NCBI GenBank assembly: GCA_023458995.1
Contig: JAEWVV010000237.1
Coordinates: forward strand, 1-13,882
Direction: 5' to 3'
Source of the DNA: Bacillota bacterium
GTDB lineage: Bacteria; Bacillota_I; Bacilli_A; Acholeplasmatales; Acholeplasmataceae
Length of the DNA: 13,882 nt
Shown here: in pieces, positions 1 to 7,135 of the stretch
How positions within the stretch are numbered: the first letter of the stretch is position 1
Layout of the letters: the number at the start of each line of letters is the position of its first letter
The notes under the pieces: generated by a model
What the model was told of the DNA's origin: nothing
The model's database searches: none
What the model saw: only the letters and a program-made list of their open reading frames with translations
Translations under genes and position numbers: made by a program

Positions 1-395
1 GCTCCATAGACGTCAGCATCAATAATACCTACCTTTTTACCTTGACGAATCAGTGCAGCAGCTAAGTTTGCCGTAACGCTTGATTTACCGACACCGCCCT
101 TACCGGATGCAACTGCTAAATACTTAATCGGTTTTTCTCCTTCTGGAACAAATTCCGATTCAAAAAATTCAATCTTGATCCCTGGAAAGCCAAGTTCAAT
201 TTTTACCAACTTAATCACTTGTATTTTGAGTGCTTGTTCATTTTTTTGCTTATCTTTAACATTAAGCTCAAGTTCAACAACACCTGTTGGTCCAACAACA
301 AGCTTTTTGATACCACCCACTGCTCTAAAAGGTTGATTAAACCCTGGGTCGATCATTTCTTCAAGCTTCTTGCGTAATTCATCGTATGATGTCAT
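1..395 (-). CDS. mrp: Mrp/NBP35-family P-loop ATPase, N-terminal part (gene runs off the left edge)
   Basis: Starts at ATG 395-393 behind an AGGTG ribosome site and is open to the window edge, giving about 131 residues. Residues 1-75 resemble the small MIP18/DUF59-type domain that often precedes the ATPase in this family. A linker follows, then the deviant Walker A motif [11 protein letters not shown] at about 96-106 and the Switch I-like segment IIDADVYG at about 124-131. The family carries or assembles iron-sulfur clusters in the cytosol; the B. subtilis relative SalA also acts as a regulator, so the exact role here is open. The C-terminal half, where a CxxC cluster-binding motif would lie, is outside the window. 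The gene is divergent from ptsI and has its own promoter. Confidence 0.9.
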   Translation of the reverse strand, partial: MTSYDELRKKLEEMIDPGFNQPFRAVGGIKKLVVGPTGVVELELNVKDKQKNEQALKIQVIKLVKIELGFPGIKIEFFESEFVPEGEKPIKYLAVASGKGGVGKSSVTANLAAALIRQGKKVGIIDADVYG

Positions 396-412
396 GTTTT
401 CACCTCGAAACT

Positions 413-441
413 ATTATAGCACGGCTAATGCATCCCATCAA
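413..441 (-). promoter_or_regulatory. Promoter of the mrp-like gene
   Basis: On the minus strand a TTGATG -35 (441-436) is followed after 17 bases by a perfect TATAAT -10 (418-413). Transcription would start near 406, giving a leader of about 11 bases that holds the AGGTG ribosome site. The match to a sigma-A promoter is good. It points away from ptsI, so the two genes diverge from a 150-bp intergenic region. Confidence 0.7.
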
Positions 442-489
442 CGAAAACGAGAAATTGTGGTTTTTCATCAAAAAGAGATTGTTATACGT

Positions 490-495
490 TATAAT
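490..495 (+). promoter_or_regulatory. Probable -10 box of the ptsI promoter
   Basis: A perfect TATAAT lies at 490-495, 51 bases before the ptsI start. No good -35 is seen at 16-18 bases upstream (ATCAAA at 467-472 with a 17-base spacer is weak), so the promoter may be weak alone or need an activator. Transcription would start near 502, just before the palindrome at 506-523. Confidence 0.5.
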
Positions 496-505
496 TAAAC
501 TATGA

Positions 506-523
506 TGTATCACAAGTGATACA
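506..523. repeat. 18-bp inverted repeat at the ptsI transcription start, candidate operator
   Basis: TGTATCAC and GTGATACA form perfect 8-bp arms around a central AA. The repeat begins about 11 bases after the -10 box, so it covers roughly +5 to +22 of the expected transcript, and it ends 11 bases before the GGAGG ribosome site. Position and symmetry suit a repressor operator. In RNA it could fold into a 7-bp hairpin with a CAAG loop, but no U-run follows, so it is not an intrinsic terminator. It does not match a cre site or CIRCE. The binding protein is unknown. Confidence 0.5.
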
Positions 524-545
524 AAAAACCCTATGGAGGCACATG

Positions 546-2264
546 ATGATCAAAGGTATTCCCGTCAGCAAAGGTTATGCGATTGCGCGTGTTTTTAAGT
601 TATCAAAACCCACAATAGACACCGAAAAGCGCATCATCATGGATGTTGAGCTTGAGATCAGACGTTACCATGATGCAATCACAAAAACAAAAAATGAAAT
701 CGAATCATTAAAGAAAAAATCAGTTGAACGCTTTGGTGAAGAGACTTCTAAAATATTTGATGCACATTTAATGATTGCTGATGATCCAGAAATTAAAACA
801 TCTGTCATCGCCATGATCCAAAATGAAAAATGTAATTTAACTTATGCACTAAATACGGTAGTTAACCGCTTTTTATCCTTATTCAAAGATTTAGATAATG
901 AGTATTTAAGAGAAAGAGCAATCGATTTAAAAGATGTGACTGACCGTATTTTATCGTTTGCATTAGGGATTAGTCTTCCTGATTTAGAGTCGATTAATTC
1001 TGATGTTATTTTGGTTGCTGAAGACTTAACACCATCTGAAACAACACAACTCGATATTCGTAATGTCAAAGGTTTCATCACAGAACAAGGTGGAATGACT
1101 TCACACAGTGCAATTATTGCACGTCTTTTAGGTATTCCAGCAATCGCTGGTGCGAAAGACATTTTAAAGAAGGTTAAAACCGATGATGAAATTATCATTG
1201 ATGGTTTCACAGGTCGTATTGTTCTTCATTACGATAGTGAGACCAAACAAAACTATCTAAATAAACGTGATGAGTATCTATCTCATCTACAATCACTTTT
1301 CACTTATGTTGGTAAACCTACACTTACTTCTGATATGAAAGAAACAGTATTACTTGCTAATATAGGTTCACCTAAAGATATTGATTCTGTCATTGAACAT
1401 GATGCTGAAGGTATTGGACTATTTAGAACTGAACTGCTCTACATGGATAAACAACAACTTCCATCTGAGGAAGAACAATATCTAGCCTACCGTGATATCT
1501 TAGAAAAAATGAATGGTAAATCCGTTACGATTAGAACACTAGATATCGGTGGCGATAAATACTTACCCTATTTGAAACTACCTCATGAATTAAATCCTTT
1601 CTTAGGAAAAAGAGCGATTAGATTATCACTTGATCAAGTGGATGTCTTTAGGACACAAATTAGAGCACTTCTTCGTGCAAGTCTTCATGGAGACTTAAGT
1701 GTTATGATTCCGATGATCTCTACCAAGGAAGAGATCACACAAGTCAAGAAAATCATTAAAGATGCGAAAGATCAATTAACCAAAGAAGAAATTCCATTTA
1801 AACCTTTCTCTTTGGGTATCATGATTGAAGTTCCATCAGCAGTCATGATCTCTGATGTTCTTGCTAAAGAAGTTGACTTCTTCTCCATTGGAACAAACGA
1901 TCTCATTCAATACACGTTTGCTGCTGACAGAACTAATGAATCCTTAAGTTCCTTTTATCAACCATTAAACCCCGCCATTCTTAAAATGATTAAGATGGTG
2001 ATCGACAGTGCACATCAAGCAAATATCAAAGTATCTGTCTGTGGTGAAATGGCAAGTCATCTCATTCAGGGACCTTTTTTAATTGGACTTGGTGTTGATG
2101 CATTATCGATGACTCCAACCGAGATTTTGAAAATGAGAAGGGTTTTAAGTCTCAATTCTTATGAAGTTTTGCACAAAATCGCACGTTTAGTGTTAAAATA
2201 CGAAAGTGAAGACCAAGTACTTCGCGAATTAAAAAAATGGATTCAAAGTGAAGGAGACTCATAA
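546..2264 (+). CDS. ptsI: PTS Enzyme I (phosphoenolpyruvate-protein phosphotransferase)
   Basis: This cytosolic enzyme takes phosphate from PEP onto a histidine and passes it to HPr, the first step of all PTS sugar uptake. Using ATG 546, the protein has 572 residues, the usual family length. GGAGG (535-539) sits 6 bases before this ATG and 3 before ATG 543; an in-frame GTG at 516 lies inside a palindrome and would put the ribosome site within the gene. The HPr-binding N-terminal domain is followed by the swivelling phosphohistidine domain with GGMTSHSAIIAR (active His187). The C-terminal PEP-binding barrel has R294, R330, the FFSIGTNDLIQYTFAADR signature at about 445-462 and the catalytic Cys499 in SVCGEMASH. 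All key residues are present. The stop TAA shares its last base with the ptsH start, implying translational coupling. Confidence 0.97.
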   Translation: MIKGIPVSKGYAIARVFKLSKPTIDTEKRIIMDVELEIRRYHDAITKTKNEIESLKKKSVERFGEETSKIFDAHLMIADDPEIKTSVIAMIQNEKCNLTYALNTVVNRFLSLFKDLDNEYLRERAIDLKDVTDRILSFALGISLPDLESINSDVILVAEDLTPSETTQLDIRNVKGFITEQGGMTSHSAIIARLLGIPAIAGAKDILKKVKTDDEIIIDGFTGRIVLHYDSETKQNYLNKRDEYLSHLQSLFTYVGKPTLTSDMKETVLLANIGSPKDIDSVIEHDAEGIGLFRTELLYMDKQQLPSEEEQYLAYRDILEKMNGKSVTIRTLDIGGDKYLPYLKLPHELNPFLGKRAIRLSLDQVDVFRTQIRALLRASLHGDLSVMIPMISTKEEITQVKKIIKDAKDQLTKEEIPFKPFSLGIMIEVPSAVMISDVLAKEVDFFSIGTNDLIQYTFAADRTNESLSSFYQPLNPAILKMIKMVIDSAHQANIKVSVCGEMASHLIQGPFLIGLGVDALSMTPTEILKMRRVLSLNSYEVLHKIARLVLKYESEDQVLRELKKWIQSEGDS

Positions 2265-2524
2265 TGGAAAGAACATATACACTTACATCAGAAACCGGCT
2301 TACACGCACGTCCAGCAACGAATTTTGTCATGTTTATTGCTTCTTTACCCGTCGAAGTTCATCTCATACATCGCGCTTTTATCGCTGATGCAAAATCGAT
2401 TATGGCAATTATGAGCTTAGGTTTAGCAAAAGGCGAAGTCTTTAAGATTCGTGTTCGAGATGATCATGAAGCTTATCTTGATCAAATCGAAAGCTACATG
2501 CGTATCAATCAACTGATTGAATAA
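2264..2524 (+). CDS. ptsH: HPr, phosphocarrier protein of the PTS
   Basis: HPr carries phosphate from Enzyme I to the sugar-specific EIIA proteins. The 86-residue length is typical. TGLHARPAT holds the phosphorylated His14 (His15 in standard numbering) with its partner Arg16. DAKSIMAIMSLG holds Ser45, equivalent to the Ser46 that HPr kinase/phosphorylase modifies in Firmicutes, so catabolite control through P-Ser-HPr is possible; neither HPrK nor CcpA is in the window. The start ATG overlaps the ptsI stop by one base, and AAGGAGA at 2251-2257 inside ptsI serves as ribosome site. Having ptsH after ptsI reverses the order usual in Firmicutes. A terminator follows within 10 bases. Confidence 0.96.
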   Translation: MERTYTLTSETGLHARPATNFVMFIASLPVEVHLIHRAFIADAKSIMAIMSLGLAKGEVFKIRVRDDHEAYLDQIESYMRINQLIE

Positions 2525-2530
2525 TGAATC

Positions 2531-2564
2531 AAAAAGGACAACTCCTAAGAATTGTCCTTTTTTT
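2531..2564. terminator. Intrinsic terminator between ptsH and the ABC permease gene, probably bidirectional
   Basis: AAAAAGGACAA (2531-2541) pairs perfectly with TTGTCCTTTTT (2552-2562) around a 10-base loop. On the plus strand a run of seven T ends the hairpin; on the minus strand a run of five or more T does the same. The gene ends on either side converge (ptsH stop at 2524, permease stop at 2581), so it can serve both operons. Confidence 0.85.
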
Positions 2565-2580
2565 ATTTCATTTTTAATTT

Positions 2581-3855
2581 TTAGCTCTTCTTTGACTTTT
2601 TAAATGCTTTCTTAAAGTTATCACCAACACGTTTAAAGAACTTCGTTTGATCATAGTTTAGAATAGCTACCTTATACACAGGTGATACAAAATAAACAGT
2701 AACTGCGAGGAATACGATTAACACAACAAGTGCTACAATACCTTGCATTATCGACATTGAACCTGCTGCAATCGCAACTGGAGCAACCATTGGTGCAAAG
2801 ATTGGTACAAACGCCATAATACGCATAAATGATTCACCGCCAGCCATTGGTGCGAAAATACCAATATAGAATCCACCTAAAAGCATGAGCATTAAAGGCG
2901 ATTGGAACTGTTGATAATCTTCTTGTGTAACTGCCATTGAAGCAAATACAGCAGCGACTACTAGATAGAATAATGTACCTAAAACCATGAATAAAACGGT
3001 CATGATCAGTAATGAAGGCCAGTTAGGAAGTATTTCTGCAAGATATGTTAATAATGAGCCTTCACCAGAGGGTAAATTAATTGCTGATGATGTCTGGAAT
3101 AATTTAGAAACCAAAGAAGCAAGTAACCCGTAAAAGAGCATAAGTCCGCCTTGAACGATTACAAAGATAATCGATGAGACAATCTTAGACATGAAATGCG
3201 TATTAGCAGGAACGCTTGCGATAATGGTTTCAATCGCTTTCGTTGATTTTTCTTCAATGATATCAACACCAACAAACTGAGTTGCCATTGTAACAAGAAT
3301 AAAGAGTGGTAAAATTAATAAACTAGAAATTGAACCAATCATTAAGCCTGCTTCAGGATCTTCATAGTCAGGTGCTAAAATGGTTTCAAAAACAGGTCTT
3401 TCATATGCTCCACCCAGCTGATAACTAATCAGTTGTAACTCAATTTGGTTCATGAAGTTTGAATTCATTTCAGGATACTTACTATAGATTTGAATTACAG
3501 GATCATCAACGCTACCCTGAAAAGTAAATAGCATATCTACTTCTTCATTTAACCAGAAAGCATCAACATCAACACTCGCTAGATTAATTTCATCTACTAA
3601 ATAGAATGGTGCAGGAAGTCCTAAATTGAACTGTGTTTCTAAATCATTCACTAACGTAGGTGCATTAATATCATTTGCGATTTGAATGTTTAATTCTGTC
3701 ATTTCATCATCGCCACCACCAAATAAATTAATAATCGATGGAAGGTTAATGATGACAATCGATAAAATTGCAATCACAAGATTGGCAATCAAAAATGATT
3801 TTCTACCAATTCTTTTGAGTAAGCCGTACTTAACAAGAAATTTAAATTTTTTCAT
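2581..3855 (-). CDS. ABC-2 type exporter permease, NatB/YhaP-like
   Basis: Membrane subunit of an ABC exporter, 424 residues. A first hydrophobic segment at about 21-45 is followed by a roughly 120-residue hydrophilic, acidic domain (about 50-168) that should lie outside the membrane. Six further hydrophobic stretches fall at about 171-195, 225-250, 281-308, 318-337, 345-365 and 370-393, and the tail is lysine-rich (KKAFKKSKKS). The motif DIIEEKSTKAIETIIASVP after the second segment is the typical cytoplasmic coupling stretch of NatB-like ABC-2 permeases. The ATG at 3855 overlaps the end of the ATPase gene by 14 bases, with AGGTAGG as ribosome site inside that gene. The substrate cannot be told; relatives have been tied to sodium or antimicrobial export, but that is family-level knowledge only. 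Confidence 0.88.
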   Translation of the reverse strand: MKKFKFLVKYGLLKRIGRKSFLIANLVIAILSIVIINLPSIINLFGGGDDEMTELNIQIANDINAPTLVNDLETQFNLGLPAPFYLVDEINLASVDVDAFWLNEEVDMLFTFQGSVDDPVIQIYSKYPEMNSNFMNQIELQLISYQLGGAYERPVFETILAPDYEDPEAGLMIGSISSLLILPLFILVTMATQFVGVDIIEEKSTKAIETIIASVPANTHFMSKIVSSIIFVIVQGGLMLFYGLLASLVSKLFQTSSAINLPSGEGSLLTYLAEILPNWPSLLIMTVLFMVLGTLFYLVVAAVFASMAVTQEDYQQFQSPLMLMLLGGFYIGIFAPMAGGESFMRIMAFVPIFAPMVAPVAIAAGSMSIMQGIVALVVLIVFLAVTVYFVSPVYKVAILNYDQTKFFKRVGDNFKKAFKKSKKS

Positions 3856-4744
3856 GAACTTGACCTACCTTTGCAATAAAAATCTCAGATAAAGATGCTT
3901 GTTCAACATCATATTTAGTGATGTTTTCACATGTCTTTATATAATCAAAAACTTTTTTAGACACTTCCTCGTTTTCAATTTTAACAATTGTTTCATTTGC
4001 ATTTTCAATGACTTGGAAAACACCAGGAATTTGTCTTAGTTTTTCAGCATCAACATCACCTTTAATCTTCACATTGAGTTTCTTAAAGTCTTTCTTGACT
4101 TGGTCGATACGACCTTCAATAATGACTTTTCCTTTTTCTAAAACGATGAGCGATTCACAAAATGATTCCACGTGATCGAGTTGGTGTGATGAGAAAACGA
4201 CCATTGCACCTTGTTTTTGGAAATCTCTAATGACTTCAACAAATAGATTGGTGTTAATGGGGTCTAATCCTGAAAAAGGTTCATCTAAAACAAGAAGTTT
4301 AGGGTTGTTGATAATCGCAGAAATAAACTGAATTTTCTGTTGATTACCTTTCGATAACTCTTTAATCTTTTTGTTTTTGTATTCGCTGATATTAAAACGG
4401 TTTAACCAATAATCAAGACGCTCTAAAATGACTTTAGGCTCCATATCCTTAAGTTGACCAAAGTATAACATCAGTTCTTTAACTGTAACTTTCGTAAGTA
4501 ATGAACGTTCTTCAATCATATAACCAATCTCATTGACATTATGATATCCGACGTGTTGTCCTTCGTAAAGAACCTCACCTTCAGTTGGTTCAAGTAAACC
4601 CATAATCATTCTGAAAGTCGTTGTCTTGCCGGCACCGTTTGTACCAAGAAGACCAAAAATATCGCCTGGTTTGATCGTAAAACTCAAATGATCGACCGCG
4701 ACCAAATCACCATAAAGCATACGTGCATTTTTAACTTCTAACAT
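3842..4744 (-). CDS. ABC transporter ATP-binding protein, YhaQ/NatA-like
   Basis: Cytosolic ATPase that would power the permease encoded just after it. From ATG 4744 it has 300 residues. Walker A is GTNGAGKT (34-41), the signature is LSKGNQQK (130-137) instead of LSGGQ, Walker B with its catalytic Glu is LLVLDEP (150-156), and the switch His is H187. The region after about 215 matches the C-terminal extension (DUF4162-like) found in YhaQ-type exporters. Family members usually begin right at MLEVKN, so 4744 is preferred; an in-frame ATG at 4783 would add 13 residues of no clear function. Neither start has an ideal ribosome site: AAAGGA lies about 12 bases before 4744 and GGAG 14 bases before 4783. 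Overlap with the permease gene shows one operon. Confidence 0.9.
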   Translation of the reverse strand: MLEVKNARMLYGDLVAVDHLSFTIKPGDIFGLLGTNGAGKTTTFRMIMGLLEPTEGEVLYEGQHVGYHNVNEIGYMIEERSLLTKVTVKELMLYFGQLKDMEPKVILERLDYWLNRFNISEYKNKKIKELSKGNQQKIQFISAIINNPKLLVLDEPFSGLDPINTNLFVEVIRDFQKQGAMVVFSSHQLDHVESFCESLIVLEKGKVIIEGRIDQVKKDFKKLNVKIKGDVDAEKLRQIPGVFQVIENANETIVKIENEEVSKKVFDYIKTCENITKYDVEQASLSEIFIAKVGQVHEKI

Positions 4745-4783
4745 GATGTTTGATATTCCTTTCTGTGTTATATTCAATAGCAT

Positions 4784-4879
4784 TTATTTATCGTTATCTC
4801 CAATAACAAAAAATAATGCGATTAAGATAATGATGATGAAACCTATAATGCATCAAATGAAAAATATACTTATTAGCAT
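4784..4879 (-). pseudogene. Possible small membrane-peptide frame interrupted by one TGA
   Basis: On the minus strand, ATG 4879 opens a 32-codon frame whose product would be almost wholly hydrophobic after the first residues and end in a charged tail (GDNDK). Codon 9 is TGA, a stop in this genome. If read as Trp the peptide would be one membrane helix of 31 residues. Its TAA directly abuts the in-frame ATG at 4783 ahead of the ABC ATPase gene. A GGGGGG run lies only two bases before the ATG, which is poorly spaced. It could be a decayed small gene, a sequencing error (TGG to TGA), or chance in AT-rich DNA. I cannot name a family. Confidence 0.25.
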
Positions 4880-4906
4880 TTCCCCCCAATGGCTTTCACC
4901 GTCATT

Positions 4907-4935
4907 ATTATATCACAATTATTTTTAATTTTGTA
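4907..4935 (-). promoter_or_regulatory. Promoter upstream of the ABC exporter operon
   Basis: A TATAAT (4912-4907) is preceded by TGA (4915-4913), giving an extended -10 of the TGnTATAAT type. The -35 at a 17-base spacing, TACAAA (4935-4930), is weak, which an extended -10 can offset. Transcription would start near 4900, leaving a leader of about 155 bases before ATG 4744. No terminator hairpin is seen between the thrS stop and here, so read-through from thrS is also possible. Confidence 0.55.
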
Positions 4936-4948
4936 CAATTATTATTAA

Positions 4949-6871
4949 TTATTTTTTATTTTCTTGCTGAATCATCTCAATAAATGCATCAAATGACACC
5001 GTTACTTGTTCGGTTTCACCATATCTGCGATAAGTGACTTGTCTTTCAAGTTTTTCTTTATCACCAAGAACAAGTGAATAAGGAATTTTCATTGTCTGTG
5101 CTTCACGAATCTTGTAACCTAATTTTTCTTCTCTTAGGTCACTTTCAACTCTAAAACCTGCCTTTTTAAGCGCTTCATGCACTTCAACGACATAATCCAT
5201 ATGATGCATCACATTGACAGGTAAAACCTTCACTTGGACTGGTGCTAACCAGAATGGGAATGCACCCTTATACTCTTCAATTAAATACGCTACGAAACGT
5301 TCCATCGTTGAGACGATACCACGGTGGATAACAACAGGTCTATAAATATTTTTTCCATCTTCACCCACATAGGTTAAATCAAAACGTTGTGGCAATAAGA
5401 AGTCAATTTGAATCGTTGATAACGTTTCTTGGTTACCGAGTGCAGTCTTCACTTGAACGTCAAGTTTTGGACCATAGAATGCAGCTTCACCAATGGCTTC
5501 ATAATACTCAGCCCCGATTTCATCCATTGCTTCTTTAAGCATTTGTTCTGCTTTATTCCACATGTCATCATCTGGGAAATACTTATGGGTATCTTTAGGA
5601 TCTCTATAACTTAATCTAAATTGGAAATCTTTAATCTTAAAGTCTTCATAAACTGCAAGCATTAATTCAACGGTACGTTTAAATTCATCTTTAATTTGAT
5701 CAGGACGCACGAAAACGTGAGCATCGTTTAACGTCATTTCACGTACTCTTTGAAGACCGGATAATGCACCACTCTTTTCATAACGATGCATCATACCAAG
5801 TTCAGCTATTCTTAAAGGAAGTTCACGGTAACTATGAACATCATTCTTATAGATAATCATATGATGAGGGCAGTTCATGGGACGGATAACAAGCATTTCG
5901 CCATCACCCATATCCATGGGTGGAAACATTGAGTCTTGATAATGATCCCAGTGTCCTGAAGTCTTATAAAGATCGACGTTTGCTAGAATTGGGGTATAAA
6001 CGTGAAGATAACCTAGCGATATTTCTTTATCGGTGATATATCTTTCAATCGTACGACGAACAGTAGCTCCTTTAGGTAACCAGAAAGGAAGACCTGCACC
6101 GACTTCTTTAGAAATTAAGAATAGATCTAATTCTTTACCTAATTTACGGTGATCTCTTTGTTTTCTTTCTTCAAGCATAACTAAGTGAGCATCCAAATCT
6201 TTCTTCGATAAGAAGGAAGTACCATAGACTCTGACGAGCATCTTATTTTCTGAATTACCTCTCCAATAAGCACCGGCAATATTTAAAAGTTTAAAATGCT
6301 TTAAATACTTCGTTGAAAGAACGTGTCCACCACGGCATAAATCAGTGAATTCACCTTGTGAATAAACCGTGAGTCCATCATTCTTGAACTCTTCAATCAG
6401 TTCAAGTTTATATGGGTCATGTTTAAAAATAGCTCTTGCTTCATCATAAGAAACTTCCTTTCTTTCGATCTTAAAATCTTGATTCGCAAGTTCTAACATC
6501 ATTTTTTCGATCTTAGGAAGGTCTTCATCTGTTACTTTTTCATCACCAAAATCGACATCATAATAGAAACCTTCTTCAATCGCTGGCCCTACACCGAAAC
6601 ACGCATTTGGATAAATACGTTTAATCGCTTGTGCAAGTAGATGTGCAGTTGAATGGTTAATGACATCCAAAATTCTTGGATCTTTTTCTGTCAAGATTTC
6701 AATTAATCCGTCACTATCAAGTTTTCTTGAGAGTTCGATATATTGTTTATTAAAAACAGCTGCCAATGCTTTTTTAGCAAGTCCACTTGAAATACTTTCT
6801 GCAACTTCAAGTGCGCTAATCCCTTTGGCAAAGGATTTACTGCTTCCATCAGGAAACGTTAGTTGAATCAT
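4949..6871 (-). CDS. thrS: Threonyl-tRNA synthetase
   Basis: Charges tRNA-Thr with threonine, using ATP, in the cytosol. From ATG 6871 it has 640 residues, normal for bacterial ThrRS; AAGGAG at 6885-6880 is 8 bases away, whereas an upstream GTG at 6880 overlaps that ribosome site and is rejected. An N-terminal TGS domain (about 1-60) is followed by the editing domain with H73 and H77 in HSTAHLLAQ and C179/H183 in DLCRGGH. The class II catalytic core follows, with zinc ligands C334 (MNCPHH), H385 (LNDAHVF) and H516 (IHRG), then the motif 2 region [18 protein letters not shown]. The C-terminal anticodon-binding domain spans about 540-640. Editing and synthetic sites both look intact. Its leader is a T-box, so expression should rise when tRNA-Thr is uncharged. 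Confidence 0.97.
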   Translation of the reverse strand: MIQLTFPDGSSKSFAKGISALEVAESISSGLAKKALAAVFNKQYIELSRKLDSDGLIEILTEKDPRILDVINHSTAHLLAQAIKRIYPNACFGVGPAIEEGFYYDVDFGDEKVTDEDLPKIEKMMLELANQDFKIERKEVSYDEARAIFKHDPYKLELIEEFKNDGLTVYSQGEFTDLCRGGHVLSTKYLKHFKLLNIAGAYWRGNSENKMLVRVYGTSFLSKKDLDAHLVMLEERKQRDHRKLGKELDLFLISKEVGAGLPFWLPKGATVRRTIERYITDKEISLGYLHVYTPILANVDLYKTSGHWDHYQDSMFPPMDMGDGEMLVIRPMNCPHHMIIYKNDVHSYRELPLRIAELGMMHRYEKSGALSGLQRVREMTLNDAHVFVRPDQIKDEFKRTVELMLAVYEDFKIKDFQFRLSYRDPKDTHKYFPDDDMWNKAEQMLKEAMDEIGAEYYEAIGEAAFYGPKLDVQVKTALGNQETLSTIQIDFLLPQRFDLTYVGEDGKNIYRPVVIHRGIVSTMERFVAYLIEEYKGAFPFWLAPVQVKVLPVNVMHHMDYVVEVHEALKKAGFRVESDLREEKLGYKIREAQTMKIPYSLVLGDKEKLERQVTYRRYGETEQVTVSFDAFIEMIQQENKK

Positions 6872-6895
6872 GTTATTCACTCCTTTTTATTAAAT

Positions 6896-6922
6896 AAAAA
6901 AACACCCTTATGGCTAAGGGCG
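6896..6922 (-). terminator. Regulated intrinsic terminator of the thrS T-box
   Basis: CGCCCTTA (6922-6915) pairs with TAAGGGTG (6910-6903), with one G-U pair, around a GCCA loop, followed by seven T (6902-6896). Its 5' arm is the same stretch that joins the antiterminator helix, so the two structures exclude each other. It ends about 25 bases before the thrS start. Confidence 0.88.
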
Positions 6923-7098
6923 CTTATCTTTGCGTGGTACCACCTTAGTTCTAGCAATGCTAGCACTTATCCTACCTTTAACGGGGCGAACCGGGCATCT
7001 CTTTCGAGGCCAACTCAGAGGGAGTAACTTTTTCGTTCGCAGCTTTCACCGTCCTGCGTCGCTAGACTTGAAATCATCATATCCTCATCATCGTTCTA
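6896..7098 (-). promoter_or_regulatory. T-box leader (tRNA-Thr-sensing riboswitch) of thrS
   Basis: The hallmark T-box sequence AAGGTGGTACCACGCA lies at 6946-6931, close to the usual AGGGTGGNACCGCG. CTAAGG (6948-6943) can pair with CCTTAG (6919-6914) to form the antiterminator, which competes with the terminator at 6896-6922. Just upstream is a small hairpin CTAGC/GCTAG (6963-6951), suitable as stem III. Further 5' is a stem I-like region with CGCAG/CTGCG around a GGTGAAAG loop (7054-7034). A Thr codon, ACT at 7025-7023, precedes CCCTCTGAG and is the best candidate specifier. In this family, uncharged tRNA binds the specifier and the UGGN bulge and lets transcription continue. The 5' boundary is set from the predicted transcription start. 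I assign Thr from the adjoining gene plus the candidate codon. Confidence 0.92.
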
Positions 7099-7104
7099 AC
7101 ATTT

Positions 7105-7132
7105 ATTATATCACTAAACTTAAGTTTTGCAA
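7105..7132 (-). promoter_or_regulatory. Promoter of thrS
   Basis: A TTGCAA -35 (7132-7127) and TATAAT -10 (7110-7105) are 16 bases apart, and TGA precedes the -10 to give an extended -10. The -35 lies only four bases past the dnaI stop. A perfect 12-bp palindrome, AAACTTAAGTTT (7127-7116), begins at the last base of the -35 and fills most of the spacer; whether it binds anything is unknown. Confidence 0.7.
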
Positions 7133-7135
7133 GAC

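Noticed and set aside
516..545. GTG at 516 as the ptsI start, adding ten residues
   Set aside because: It lies inside the palindrome and has no ribosome site of its own; GGAGG at 535-539 is correctly placed for ATG 546, where the protein begins like other Enzyme I proteins.
396..545. A CcpA cre site between the mrp-like gene and ptsI
   Set aside because: No stretch fits the cre consensus; the only strong symmetry is the TGTATCAC palindrome, which lacks the central CG of cre.
842..1210. 122-codon open frame on the minus strand inside ptsI
   Set aside because: It is antisense to the conserved phosphohistidine region, has no family likeness, and is explained by the codon pattern of ptsI.
4743..4928. 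61-codon plus-strand frame between the ABC ATPase gene and thrS
   Set aside because: It is low-complexity, lies antisense to the exporter promoter and leader, and lacks a convincing ribosome site or recognisable product.
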